From the NCBI GenBank assembly GCA_002099365.1, contig MSED01000001.1, positions 1,302,001 through 1,366,000 of the forward strand: a DNA stretch of 64,000 nucleotides. Direction: 5' to 3'. The notes under the pieces were generated by a model that was given only the letters and a program-made list of their open reading frames with translations, was not told the DNA's origin and did not search any database. How positions within the stretch are numbered: the first letter of the stretch is position 1; each line of letters starts with the position of its first letter. The translations under genes were made by a program, and so were the position numbers. The DNA comes from Phialophora verrucosa (lineage: Eukaryota > Ascomycota > Eurotiomycetes > Chaetothyriales > Herpotrichiellaceae). Positions 10,909 through 23,399 of the stretch are shown in pieces.

Positions 10909-12959
10909 GGTCTACGAGGAATTACGAGGGTATAGTAGAAGGGGTCCTTAGGGTAATACTACTTTAATAGCGGGCGGTTACGAGAGGCTCTATACCTACT
11001 CGAGCCGTAAGACGGAAGACGGTTATAAGGAGTTACGGTTTAATTCGCTAGGGTAAAGATATATATATTAGACTTACCTATAGGCTAAGTTTCTAGCCCT
11101 AAGCCTACTCGCTATAAAGTTACGAGCTGTTACTATTAGTCTCTTAATAGCCTAGTACTTATTTACTATAAAGTTACGAGCCGTTATAATTAGTCTTATT
11201 AACTTAGTATATTATTATTATTATTATTATTATTATAAAGTTATTATCTTAAAAACACTTATAAAATACTAAAGGAATATATCGAAACTTATTATAACCC
11301 GTCTTAATTAAGATTTCTTACTTCGCGATTATTAATATAAGTACACTTACGGAGCGGCGCGGAGCTCTTTGTAGTAGCGGCGGGACGAGTTATAACTAGT
11401 CGTTTAGTAAGGGCTTTAGTCGTCTTCTTACTATTTAAAGAGTTACGAGTAATTACAATAGTTTTACGAATAGACTAAAGCTCCTTCTTAATAGTAGCTA
11501 AACGGGTATAGGTAGATACTTCCTTAGTTATCGCTAGAAAAGCTAGTAGATTATAAACGGTTATAAGGTATTATACTTATATATAATAGTATACTTATAA
11601 TTAATATCTTTTAATTAGTATATATAGTATCTATAAGCTAAAGAGGGTTAGTATAGTTATAATAGATTATAAAGAGAAGTAAACTTACCTCTATACTTTA
11701 ATATATTAAAGGAAATATAAATCTTAAATTTACCGCGCTAAGTACTACACTTAAAGTATATTATTATATAATTAATTATAAATAGTTCCGAAAGATAAAT
11801 AATACTTACGCTCTAGATTCTTATCGCCCTTAATTTAAATTAAGTAGGCTTTATCCTTAAATATATATAGCTTTAAAAGTTAAGGGGTTAGTATAGTTAT
11901 AAGTAATTATAAAAGATTTTACTTTTATCGGTAGTATTCTAGAAAATCTATTTATTAGTAGGATTACGCTAGTTAAAGATAGTTTACTTATTATTAAATC
12001 TCTTTATAATAGTTAATAATTATAGTAGTTATAAGGAATTACTATAGAGATATATATAAAGGATAATATAGATATAGTTATTAAAATATTTATATATCTC
12101 TTTATAAAATATAGTTATAATAAATTATAAAAAAAAATAAAAAAAGGAAAAATATAATATAAAAGAAAAAGGAATTAATTAAAAGAAGAGAGAGGGATAT
12201 ATATATATATCTTTAGATATATATATAAAAAGCTATAACCGTTTATAATTATAACTTAAGATTATAAAAGAAAACTTAAAACTTTTTTTTTACTTTACTC
12301 TTACTTTACTCTTATCTTACCTTTACCTTATCTCCGCTAAAGGGATAAATTAAAACTATCTATAACCTTTTAGACTTATATAATAAAAACTTATAAAGAA
12401 AGCTTTAAGTTTCTCCCTTTATCTCGCTCTTACCTTACCCTTATTTTACTTAAGCTTTACTGTTATTAAAAGAATAGGTTAGAACCGCTTATAACCGCCC
12501 GAAGAAGATAAAGAAGGAGTAATAATATAGGGCCGCCTATTTCTCTTATTAGATTATATTAGCCTCCCCCTTAAGAAAGGGAATAAATTATAACTCTTTA
12601 TAACCCGCGAGAAGAAAGGTTAATATAGAGAGCCCGCCGAATACACCTAATCCCGCCTAAAAAGAAAGACAGCCGATAACCGCTTATAACCCCTTAAAAG
12701 CTAAGATAAAGAAAAGAACGGCTTTAGCTGTAATAAGTCGTAACTAGGGGAGGAGAGAATAGTAAAGAAGGAAATAATCTTAAGCTATTTATAAAGGCTC
12801 TTAAAAAATAATATAAAGGAAAACTAATAATAATAAGGGATAGTAAATTTTATTCCCTTAAAGGGTTTTCTCTACTTAAGCTAGTTATATAAAATCTTTA
12901 ATATAAGCTTTAAGTAGCTTCTAGAAGTAGAGAATTAAAAAAAAAAAAAAAAAAAAAAA
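10909..12959 (+). mobile_element. 5'-truncated Tad1-like LINE with poly-A tail
   Basis: This 2.05-kb block is the reverse complement of 29580 to about 31629, the 3' end of the full-length LINE. It ends in a run of 23 A (12937-12959), as expected from target-primed reverse transcription. It contains an ATT trinucleotide run around 11210-11235, also present in the other copy. It carries only the LINE's 3' region and no reverse transcriptase. No clear TSD is visible, because its left neighbour (Z copy) and right neighbour (element H) differ, pointing to a later rearrangement at one edge. Confidence 0.85.
12937..12959 (+). repeat. Poly-A tail of the truncated LINE
   Basis: Uninterrupted run of 23 A at the 3' boundary of the LINE. 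The same boundary in the full-length copy is a 17-T run on the plus strand (29580-29596). Confidence 0.9.
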
Positions 12960-14770
12960 TTTAAGTTAACCGCTCTATAAATAAAGAAAGGGAAATCTAA
13001 AATACTTACTAAAAATAAAAGAATATAGGATATATAATAAGGGAAATTAGATAAGTAAAAGTAGTTATTAATAATAAAGTAAGAAAAATATATATTACTA
13101 GAAGCTTTTTATATAATAATAATAAATATCTATATAATTAAGAAGCTAACTATAAATATTATTATAATATTAATCCCTCTAATTAATATATAAGAATTTA
13201 CCTTAAGGTATATAAAGAAATAATTAAAGAAGGGTATAAGTACTAAAATATAAAATATATAATAAAGCGATACTTATATATTTATAATAAGATTAAGGTT
13301 TACTTAATAATAATAGGAAATATAGATACTTTAATAATAGTAGAAGAAATTATAGACTATTAAGTATATTATAAGTTTATCGCGGAATACTTTTAATATT
13401 AGTATCTACTAAGCTATTATTACTATAAACTAAGATATAAACACCTCTTTTATATAAACCTAGAGCGACTAGCTATAAAAATCTACCCTAAAGCCTTTAA
13501 ATTTCTTAATAAATACTTTAATATAGATTACTACTAAAATACTTAAAGATATATATACTAGGGAATACTAAAAAATAGTATAGAGATAAACTAAGGAGGC
13601 TAAACTATCTTAAGGGTAAGTCTTAAGCGCTATATATAATTCTATTAAAATAATATACTAAATATATTATATTTAAAGTAAGACTCGTAAGAATTTAGGC
13701 TAGGGCCTTAATAGACTATAGAGCTAATTAGAATTATATTAATAAAGATATAAGTAAGGAGTTATAAAGATATATAACGAAGAAAAAGATACTATACATC
13801 TTATTAATAATAGATAGAAGAAATATTAGTATAATTATAGAATAAATATAAAATATATTTATAATAATTAAATAATATTATAAAAGAATATCCCTTAATA
13901 TAATAACGCTATTAAAATATAATACAATACTTAATATAATATAATTATTTAATTATAACTTAAGAATATACTAAAAGAAAAGAACTATTAAGTTTTTAAA
14001 TTATAGTTATAGAAAAGAAATAAAAGATTAATTACCTCTAAAGGCCTCTATTAAAGTAATTTAGGTATAACTAAAGAGACGAGTTCTAGTTAGACTAAAG
14101 ATATATAAACTATCTCTAAAATATAAAGAATTTAAGAACTTATTCTAGGAGCGAGAAGGACCCGCCGCGCTACTTAAGTATAAACTTTAGGACTATTTAA
14201 TTAAGTTTATTAAAGGAGTAAAGGAACCTTTATATAAAGGATAGTTAAGGGAACTATCTAGAAAAGAGTCCGACTTCCTATATAAATATATATAAGATCT
14301 AAAAGCTAAGGGCTTTATTTAAAAGAACGATAAGCTAAGGGTATTTTATAGGGTACTCTTTATAAATAAGAAGAATAAAATACTAAGGCCTTATATTAAT
14401 TTTAAACTAATAAATATAATTATTAAAAAGAATATTTATTTAATACCTTTAATTTAAGAATTATAGAATTAGTTAAGAAAGGCTTAATAGCTTACTATAC
14501 TTAATATATAAAATATTTACTACTAAATATAGATAGCTAAAGATAAAGAGTAGAAGATAGCTTTCTAAATAAATTAATAGGTTTATAAATACTTAGTTAT
14601 ATTATTTAAATTAATTAATACCCTTATAATATTCTAAGCCCTTATTAATAATACACTAGAGGAATACTTAAGAGACTTTATCTTAACTTACTTAAATAAT
14701 ATCTTAATTTATTTTAATATCTATAAAGAGTATATAAAATATATTAAGAAGATAATAAAAAAGTTATAAT
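12960..14770 (+). pseudogene. Gypsy chromovirus H, piece 1: gag to reverse transcriptase
   Basis: First piece of a Ty3/Gypsy element. From about 14330 the translation follows the Gypsy reverse-transcriptase pattern: a 'KKNGKLRP..DFR..N' block near 14370, an LD-type catalytic strand near 14500, an 'ALINNTL..YL' helix near 14640 and a YLDD box near 14690 that reads YLNN after RIP. Gag and protease must lie in the unresolved 12960-14300 part. No LTR is seen next to the LINE poly-A. The frame breaks at 14770, where element X is inserted, and continues at 21487. Confidence 0.8.
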
Positions 14771-15026
14771 TATTACGCCTATATACCTATTCCGACACCC
14801 TACTTATCGTAGGGCCGGCTATCGGAGACAGTATCGGGACTAACCGGGGACGATATCGGAACGTATAGGTATTTTAGCGTAAGTAGGTACTTAACGAAAC
14901 CCCCCTTATATAGACTCCCTTAATTTCCTTAAGTCTTAAAGTTTATATAAAGACTATATATAGTTAATAAAGCTTATTACTAATTATATCTTTATTAATT
15001 TAATTTATTTATTAAGCCTTATTATA
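14771..15026 (+). repeat. 5' LTR of X
   Basis: 256 bp, starting TATTACG (RIP form of TGTTACG). It contains palindrome-like CCGGCTATCGG and a GATATCGG motif. The partner LTR differs mostly by C/T and G/A transitions. Confidence 0.92.
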
Positions 15027-16279
15027 ATTCTTTAAGACTTTTAAGATCTAATTTAATAAAAATATAATAGCTCTATCGATACGCTAAATATTATAAGCGG
15101 TAAGTAAAGCTAGACCGAATAGCGCTGTACCCGGAACGTAAGGGACACCTACCGAAAACGAATTAGAAGCGCCTATATCGACGGTAGAAATAATAAATAA
15201 CCGATATAAACGCCTTAAATAATAAGTTATCGAGCGTCGCTAGCTAGTTAATAAAGAGAAGGAAATTCAGTAAATAGAATTCGAGCTAGCTAGCGAAGAA
15301 TCTATTAACTTTATTAATATTAAAGAGGTAATATACTTTTATTAGAAGCGTCCTTTATCCTTATCTAAAATATCTTTATTATTATATCGAATTAAGATAG
15401 CGGATTCGCCTTAGTTCTTTAAGAAGAATATTAAAGAATTATAAATATTTAATATAAAGTAATAGATTAGGAATAATATAGACGAATCCTTTATAGACGA
15501 GGAGTAATAAACTTATATTAATATAATAGCTATATATCTTAAGGGTAATATAGCCTTTATATAAGTTAAATAAGGGAGGGCCCCCGTCGAAACTTAGAAA
15601 TAGTTTCTTAAATTCTATAGAAGAGTTATACTAAACCTCTTAAACTATATAGCGAATATACTATATACGATAGCTATAAAGAGGTAAGACGAATCCTAAT
15701 CTATCCGAACTCTACTCGAAGAGATTAAAGCTCTAGAATAAAATATCCTATCGCTAACTAAAGACTAATAAAAAATATAATATTTTCTTAACCTTCTTCG
15801 CCTTAAGATATATATAAAAATTATATATAAGAATAAAGAGATTACTAGCTATAAATAGGTTCTTACGGCGGCTTAACGCTAGAAAGAGATTAACCGCTAG
15901 CGATAAAGAATTAAGAAGGGGGATAAACTCTTAAACTTTAGAGGCTATAATTTAAATAAAGGTACTATATATACTAAATATATTACTATTAGTATATTAA
16001 TAAAGGTATATAATATAAGGGATAAATTAAATAAAAAGAATACTAAAAACCTTTTAAATATTATTTATTATAAGTATAAAAAGAAGAGTTATAAAGCTTT
16101 TTTCTATAAATTTAAAAAACTAAAGAAGAACTAGAGAAATACTAGAAATAAACCTTCTATATAACTATTATAGAAACTAAAAAACTAAAACCCGATACTA
16201 TAAGCGCCTCTATAGCGTTAGGGGTTATAACCGTAGGCGCGGGTAAGTTAAATCGTCTTACTATTAACGCTAATCTAGT

Positions 16280-19200
16280 AATAGCGTAAGGGAAACAGCC
16301 CCTTAATATATTTATTAACTCGGGAGTAGAGGAGAACTTTATATTATAATTTATAATAGTAAATAAAGGGCTTAGCCTTAGGGGTAAAGAGGTTATAGTC
16401 TATACTATAAACGGATATCTAATTCGAGTATATAGCGTCTATAGCTTTACTTAAGATATATTTAATACTCGGAGAACCTTTATAAAGTAAATAATAAACT
16501 TTATTATAATTAATATCTAGAAGTATAATATTATACTTAAGATATCTTAGCTTAAGGAGATAAATCTAGATATAAGATAAATTAAGAAGTAGTAGTTTAT
16601 AAGATCTAAAGAGCTCTTTATTATAATAATAAGCGTAAAGAAGATATTCTTTTACTCTATAGTATATATAATTATAGCTTCGCTAAAGCTGTTTAATAAT
16701 ATATCTAAAATAGAGTATTATATTAGTTTAGTAAAGGTAAAGGAGATTATACTATCTTCTAAATATAAGGTATATATAGGGGTCTTTTTAGAAGAAGTAT
16801 CTAGAGCTATAGTACTAAAGTATATTAAGGTAAGATATTTAATACTAATTAAAGAAAGCGTAAATATACTATACGGTCTTATTTATCCTATAAGCGCGGA
16901 GAAGCTATATATACTTTACGAGTATATAACGGATAGGTTACTAAAAGGGTAAATTTAGAAGAGTAGCTCTCTAGTAAAGGTATCTATATTATTTATACTT
17001 AAAAAGGATAATAAACTACGCCTTTATATAAATTACCGCGTATTAAATAAGGTTACTATTAAAAACCGAAGATTACTACCGCTTATACTGAAGATACTAG
17101 ATTACCTCTTAAAAGCTAAAGTATTTACGAAACTAGACCTTTAAGATATATATTATTATATAGTAGTTACCTAAAAAGACTAATAGAAAATAGCGTTCCG
17201 TATATATTATAAGTACTTTAAGTATTTAGTTATATCTTTCGGATTAATTAACGCTTTAGCTATATTCTAGGACTATATTAAAGAAGTACTCGAAGAGTTA
17301 CTAGACGATATTTATATAATATATATAGACGATATTATTATATATAGCGATAACTTTAAGGACTATACGCTTTATATATATTAAGTACTAAAGAAGCTTT
17401 AATAAAGCTAACTCTTTATTAAGCTATCTAAGTACGAATTCCGTAAAGAATAGATTAACTTTCTTAAATACTATATAGGAGTTAAAGGTATAACAGTAGA
17501 TCCTTACTAGGTCTAGGTAATATTAAACTAGTTAGTACCGATAAGTTTTAGGGATATTTAGGTTTTTATTAAGTTTATAAACTTCTACCGGATATTTATA
17601 TATCTTTACTCCGCTATTATAGTATTAATTACTAATCTTCTTAAAGGTATATAGAAAGGTAAGAAGACCGGACCTTTTAAATAGATAAAAGAAGCTTATT
17701 TAGTCTTCTTATTATTAATATACCTCTTTATATATATATCTCTACTAGTATATTACTAGTATAAATTATAATTATATATAGAGATAGATATTTTAAGCGA
17801 GATAGCGGAAGGGGTACTTATATAGCTCTATAAGGATATAGAGGGTAAATATATTTAGAAGCTAGTAGCCTTCTACTTAATAAAGTTTTTAAATAAATAG
17901 AGAAATTATTCTATAGTAGATTAAGAGATATTAGCTATTATATAAGTATTTAAAGAATAGAGATATTATCTTAAAGTATTTATTATAACTATATTAATAC
18001 TTAATAATTACTAAATATTATAATTATTTATATTTATAAAGGAGCTAAATTAAAGATAAGTTCGCTAAATAAAATATCTAGCGGCCTTTAACTTTATTAT
18101 TTAATACTATAAAGGGAAAGAGAACTCTACGGACGGGCTATTTAGACGGCTAGACTATATAACTAAACTAGAGCCTTAAGGTAACCCCCTTTAAGAGCTG
18201 ATTCTAAAATATATATAGGATAAAGAGTTTAAGAAAGTAGAATAAAGAGGAGAAGAAGAAGTAAGTATATTTATAGCTATAATCGAGGCTCTTACTTATA
18301 GCTAAGTAAAGAGATCCCTTAAATCTATATAAAGTAATTTTAATACTTTAGTGCTTAAAGAGGGGAGAGTATATACTCTTTTACCGCTTAAGATATATTT
18401 AAAAGATAAACTTTAGGAGTTATTATTACTTAAAGAGAAGCTATCCTATATACCGAAAGTAGTGGCGGAATATATTAAGGTACTTTAAATAACGGATAAT
18501 TAGTGTTATAGCCGTCGCTAGAAAGGGCTTAGCGAAGGGGACCCGAATAAGAGGCGATAGTTTATTAATAATATAAATCTTATTTATTTTAAATACGTTA
18601 TATATATCTCTAAGGACGCTTTAGTTAAAGTCGAGATCTTATAGACTAATTATAATAACTTATAGTAGGGGAGATACTTTAGTATTAAATATATTATAAA
18701 GGTAATATAGAGGTTCTTCTAGTAGTTAATATTAATAAGAGATATAGAGGACTATATCTATAGCTATATTATCTATTAATATATAAAGATATTAAAGTAT
18801 AAGCTATATAGGCTATTTATATTATTACTCTATTTAAAGGGACTATAGTAAGATATTTTAATAGATTTTATTATAGACTTACCGCTATTAAAATATAGAG
18901 AAAGAGTATATAATATTATTCTAAATATTATTAATAAATACTTAAAGATAGTACAGTATATACTATATACTATAGATATAGATATACTTAAAATAGCTAA
19001 GGTATTAATATAAAAGATCTTTATATAGTTTAAAGTGCCGCGATTTATTATTAGCGATAAGAGTATAATATTTATCTCTAAATATTAAGAAAATATATAC
19101 TATTATCTTATAGTAAAGAGATATTTCTTTACTATTTACTATTTATAGACTAATAGTTAAATAGAAAAAATAAACTAAACTCTAGAAATTTACTTAAGAT

Positions 19201-19940
19201 ACTTTATAAACTTTAAGTAGAATAATTAAGCTAAACTATTTTTTAGCGTCGAGTTTATATATAATAATACTTAAAATAAATTAATAAATTATAGCCCCTT
19301 TAGCTTAATCTTTATATTTACGTTAACTATACGCGTAAATATTAAGCTACAGCCGATAAGTTTATATAATACTATAGCGGAATAAAGAATAAATATACTA
19401 AATATATTAAATATACTATAAGAGGAGGTCTAGCGATAAATTTAATAAGAGGTATCTTAATATTATTAAAAAAAATAAGAGGATATAATAAGATAATATA
19501 ATAAGAAATATAAAGATTTATTATACTAACTCGAAGATAGAGTAATACTTTTAGCTAAATATATTTATATAAGATATATAGATAATAAACTCTTTAATTA
19601 CTTTATAGATCTATTTATAGTATAAGATAAGGTCGGTATAAATATATATACGCTAGAATTACTAGTAAAGTATAAGTATTTATATTATACCTTTTATATA
19701 TTATTACTAGAACCTTATCGCGATAGACTAGATAGAATCCTACTAGAGCTTATAGATATCGACGGCGAACTTAAGTATAAAGTAAAACGGATATTAGATA
19801 TATTTAAGATAAGAGTAGGAGGTACTTGATATTTAGTATATTAGAAAGAGTATAGCCTAAAAGGGGATAAATAGGAACTTAAGGAGAATATTATATATAT
19901 AGAGGAAGAACTCGAGATATTTAAGAAAGAAAATAATATT
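16280..19940 (+). pseudogene. Pol remnant of X with chromodomain
   Basis: The order seen is a protease-like start near 16300, then reverse transcriptase from about 16980. The YIDD catalytic box is intact (about 17319-17340), followed by an FLGY-like 'INFLKYYIGV' strand near 17455. RNase H covers roughly 17800-18150, and integrase with a DRG-like site and an 'RIN.TLE.YLRYF' helix lies near 18850-19210. A chromodomain follows near 19750-19930 ('ILDI...YLV' pattern with acidic helix). In chromoviruses this domain directs insertion into heterochromatin. RIP stop codons make it non-coding. Confidence 0.85.
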
Positions 19941-21225
19941 TCCTTAAATACTATAGTAATAGCGCGTTAAGAATATAGGGGAAATATCGCTAAAGTAAAA
20001 CTATCTTATATATAAAGTATAGTAATAATTAAGCTACTTATATAATAAGTATATAATATACTTAAAATATAGTACTAATATACCTTAAATAAATAAGTAA
20101 TATTTATCCCTTTATACTATTCTTAGAATTAGACTTCTTATTACCTTTACTAAAGCTAAATAAGTTAAGCTTAGAGAAGTCGAGATTCGAGAAGATTACT
20201 TATATTTTATCGGACTATATAGGGAGAGAGATATTTATCTATAGGCTATTAGCACTTAGTTATATATATAATTAGAGTATATATAGCTTAGGCGTTAACC
20301 TTAATTAGTATATAAATCGCCTTAGTTAATATTTATATAGATAACTTAACGGACGAGCGGCCTCTAGTTATACTATAAATAGAGCTACTATACTTACTAA
20401 ATATAGCGGGAATATCGCCGGTATAAAAGAGAATTATACTTATAACTTCATTATTATCCTTTATTATATAGTTAAGAAATTTAATATACTTCTTAATATT
20501 TATAGCTATATAGTTAATATATATTTTATATATAATAAGAGTTATTTACTAGAATAAATTATCTCTTTAGCGTATTTAGCTTAATATAGAGCTTTTTATA
20601 TCTTAATTAAGGTATTTATCGCGTTATAATAATTTTAAGAGATTTAATAAGAAAATTAATATATATTCTATATATATTCCTAATATATTTATAAAATAAT
20701 ATTTTACCTTAATAGTTTAATAATATATATATTTCTTATTACCTTTATTTATAATATACTCTATAGTATTATCGCGTTTTAGGGTATAAATATATCGTTA
20801 GTACTATATATAATTACGGCGATCGCTACCGACCTCTATACGGCGTAAGGGGACCGAGGGTATCGCGATAAAGGATCGGTATAAAAGTAGATAAGTTAAA
20901 TTTAATATAATATTAGTACTCGGATCTAATTAGAAGTATATAGTTAATAATATTAAAGTAGAATAGGAATAAACTCGAAATATATAATTAAATATAATAG
21001 ATTAACTAAAGAAGATAAAAAAGTAAAAGATAAGAAGAAAAATAAAATATAAATAAATATAAAGTATATTTACTTTAATATAGTAAAGTATATAGACTAT
21101 AGCTATAATAACTTAATAATAACGTTTCGTTATATACCTTACTTTATTTAATAAAGTTAATATTTATAGGCCTTAATATAGCACTAACTAATTCGGGATA
21201 AATTACCTTAGAGGGAGAGAGTAGT

Positions 21226-21481
21226 TATTACGTCTATATACCTACTTCGACACCTTACTTATCGTAGAGCCGGCTATCGGAGATAGTATCGGGACTAACT
21301 AAGGACGATATCGGAATATATAGGTATCTTAGCGTAAGTAGGTACTTAACGGAACCTCCTTTATATAGACTCCCTTAACTTTCTTAAGTCTTAAAGTCTA
21401 TATAGAGACTATATATAGTTAATAAAGCTTATTACTAATTATACTTTTATTAATTTAATCTATTTACTAAACTTTATTATA
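21226..21481 (+). repeat. 3' LTR of X
   Basis: 256-bp direct repeat of 14771-15026, ending TTATTATA and followed by the TSD ATAAT. Confidence 0.92.
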
Positions 21482-22227
21482 ATAATAAGCGAACTTATTA
21501 TTTAAATTTAGTAAATATAAGTTTTATAAGTAAAAGATAATATTTTTAGATTATCTTATATTAGAAAAATAGCTAAAACTAGATTTAGTTAAGGTTTAAG
21601 TTATTAAAGAATAGCTATAATTAAAAATAATTAAAAAGATATAAGTATTTTTAAGATTAGTAAATTATTATCGACAGTTTATAAAAGAGTTTTCTAAACT
21701 TATAGAACTAATAACTAAATTAATAAAGAAGAAAGTAGACTACTAGTTTAGGATAAAGAAATAGGAATCCTTTAAGGAGATTAAGAAGTATTTTACTAAT
21801 ATACTTATCCTAATTATCTTTAACTTAAAAAAAGAAGCCTTAATAAAAATAAATATATCTAATAAAGCGATTAAAGTATACCTTATCTAGAAAGAGAAAG
21901 ATAATAAAGCTAAACTAGTAATATATTACTTCTAAAGAATAATAGAACTAAAGTTAAATTATAATATTTATAATAAAGAGTTATTAGCGATTATAGAAGT
22001 ACTTTAATAATAAAGAGTTTACTTTAAAGATATTAAGTATCTAGTCTAAATCTTTATAGATTATAAAAACCTACTATATTAGACTATAACTAAGGAATTT
22101 AATAGAAGATAAGTTAAATAAATTAAGATATTCGCTAGATATAACTTTTAAATAAACTATATCTAAAGAACTAAGAATAGTAGAGTAAATACTCTTAATA
22201 AAAGAGTAAACTATATAAGTATAATAA
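21482..22227 (+). pseudogene. H, piece 2: reverse-transcriptase end and RNase H
   Basis: Begins with the TSD copy and resumes exactly where piece 1 stopped. It runs from the 'C.F....V.FLGY.I' strand after the YLDD box, through the 'YRRFI..FS.I..PLT.L' connection near 21670, to an RNase H-type 'NKELLAI..AL..WR' helix near 21970. It ends at 22227, where Y is inserted. Confidence 0.82.
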
Positions 22228-22412
22228 TATTAAGAACGCTAAGGAATATTTCGGCACTAAGAGTCTTATATATATAAGGAGATACTTATATAAGAGAAGT
22301 ATCCTTCTCTTATACTTCGAGTCTCGTGTTAACTAAATATTAAGAGTAACCTAAGCCTTAAATACTATTATTATTACTACGCTCTACCTATCCTATTAGG
22401 CTATCCTTAATA
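22228..22412 (+). repeat. 5' LTR of Y
   Basis: 185 bp, starting TATTAAGAACG (RIP form of TGTTAGGAACG). It contains an ATATATAAGGAG stretch that could be a TATA box. Confidence 0.92.
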
Positions 22413-23399
22413 TTCTCGAAGCATTACCCTCGGATCGGTCGGAGCGAACGATAGTCGTACATATAGCGATAGCGCCTAGAAGGCTACCCTCTACAGTACG
22501 AGCGACGCCTATAGAAGCGGGTTCGGCCGTAGGCCCTCTTTAAGAAGACTTTATATTTATACCCGCGGAAGACGATAATAAAGATAAGAACGAAGAAGCC
22601 GGCGAAGAGGATATAAGATATACGCTATCTAAGCGCGAGGATAATATAATAGCTAAAGACGCTAATTTAGCTATACTCTTCGCGAGATATATACGACTAG
22701 AGAGTAAGTTAAAGCTAAAAAGATTATAAAATAAAATTTAGTTAATAGAAGATAAAGTTATAGAGAAAATATTAATATAATATACGGAAGTTATAAGTAT
22801 AGCGCTACTATCTTATAAGCGACCGTATAGCGGTTTAAATCCCGCTCGCGACTATAACGAATTATATAAGATAATTAAGATTATAAAGCCTAAATTCTTT
22901 AATAGTAAAATAATAATAGAATTATACAGCTTTAATAATAATTAGTAAACTACCTTTAAATTAATTCTATATAATATTATACTTAATTAAGTATATTATA
23001 TATAAACTATAGCTAATTATTTTAGTAATTATATAATAATATATTAGAGATATAATTAAAGAGAAGATAAACCTCTCTTAGAGATATAAAAAGCGTTCCT
23101 TTTATAGTATAAAGATACTATTAAGGATATAGATATTAAAAAGAGAGAAGTATTAAAATAGCTTATAATAATTAAGTAAAGTATATTCTAGTTAGTTTAT
23201 AACTTTATATTAAAGATTAAGATCTTAAAAGAAGATATTAGACCCCTTATAAAGGATAAACGAAAGGGCTAAACCCTTTATTAAGCTCTATCCCCGGCGC
23301 TATACGATATAATAAGGCGCGACTTATAAGTAATTACTTTATAAGCGTAAATCTTCGCTTTAGTATAATAACTAGAGAGTATAGTTAACTATAATAAAT

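Larger units (their letters stand above)
14771..21481 (+). mobile_element. Ty3/Gypsy chromovirus X, full length, inserted in H
   Basis: 6711 bp with two 256-bp LTRs and a perfect 5-bp TSD, ATAAT (14766-14770 and 21482-21486). A purine tract GAGGGAGAGAG precedes the 3' LTR. The interior encodes, in Gypsy order, a gag/protease region, reverse transcriptase, RNase H, integrase and a chromodomain. All are RIP-mutated and full of stops. About 1.2 kb of unassigned sequence lies between the chromodomain and the 3' LTR. Confidence 0.93.
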
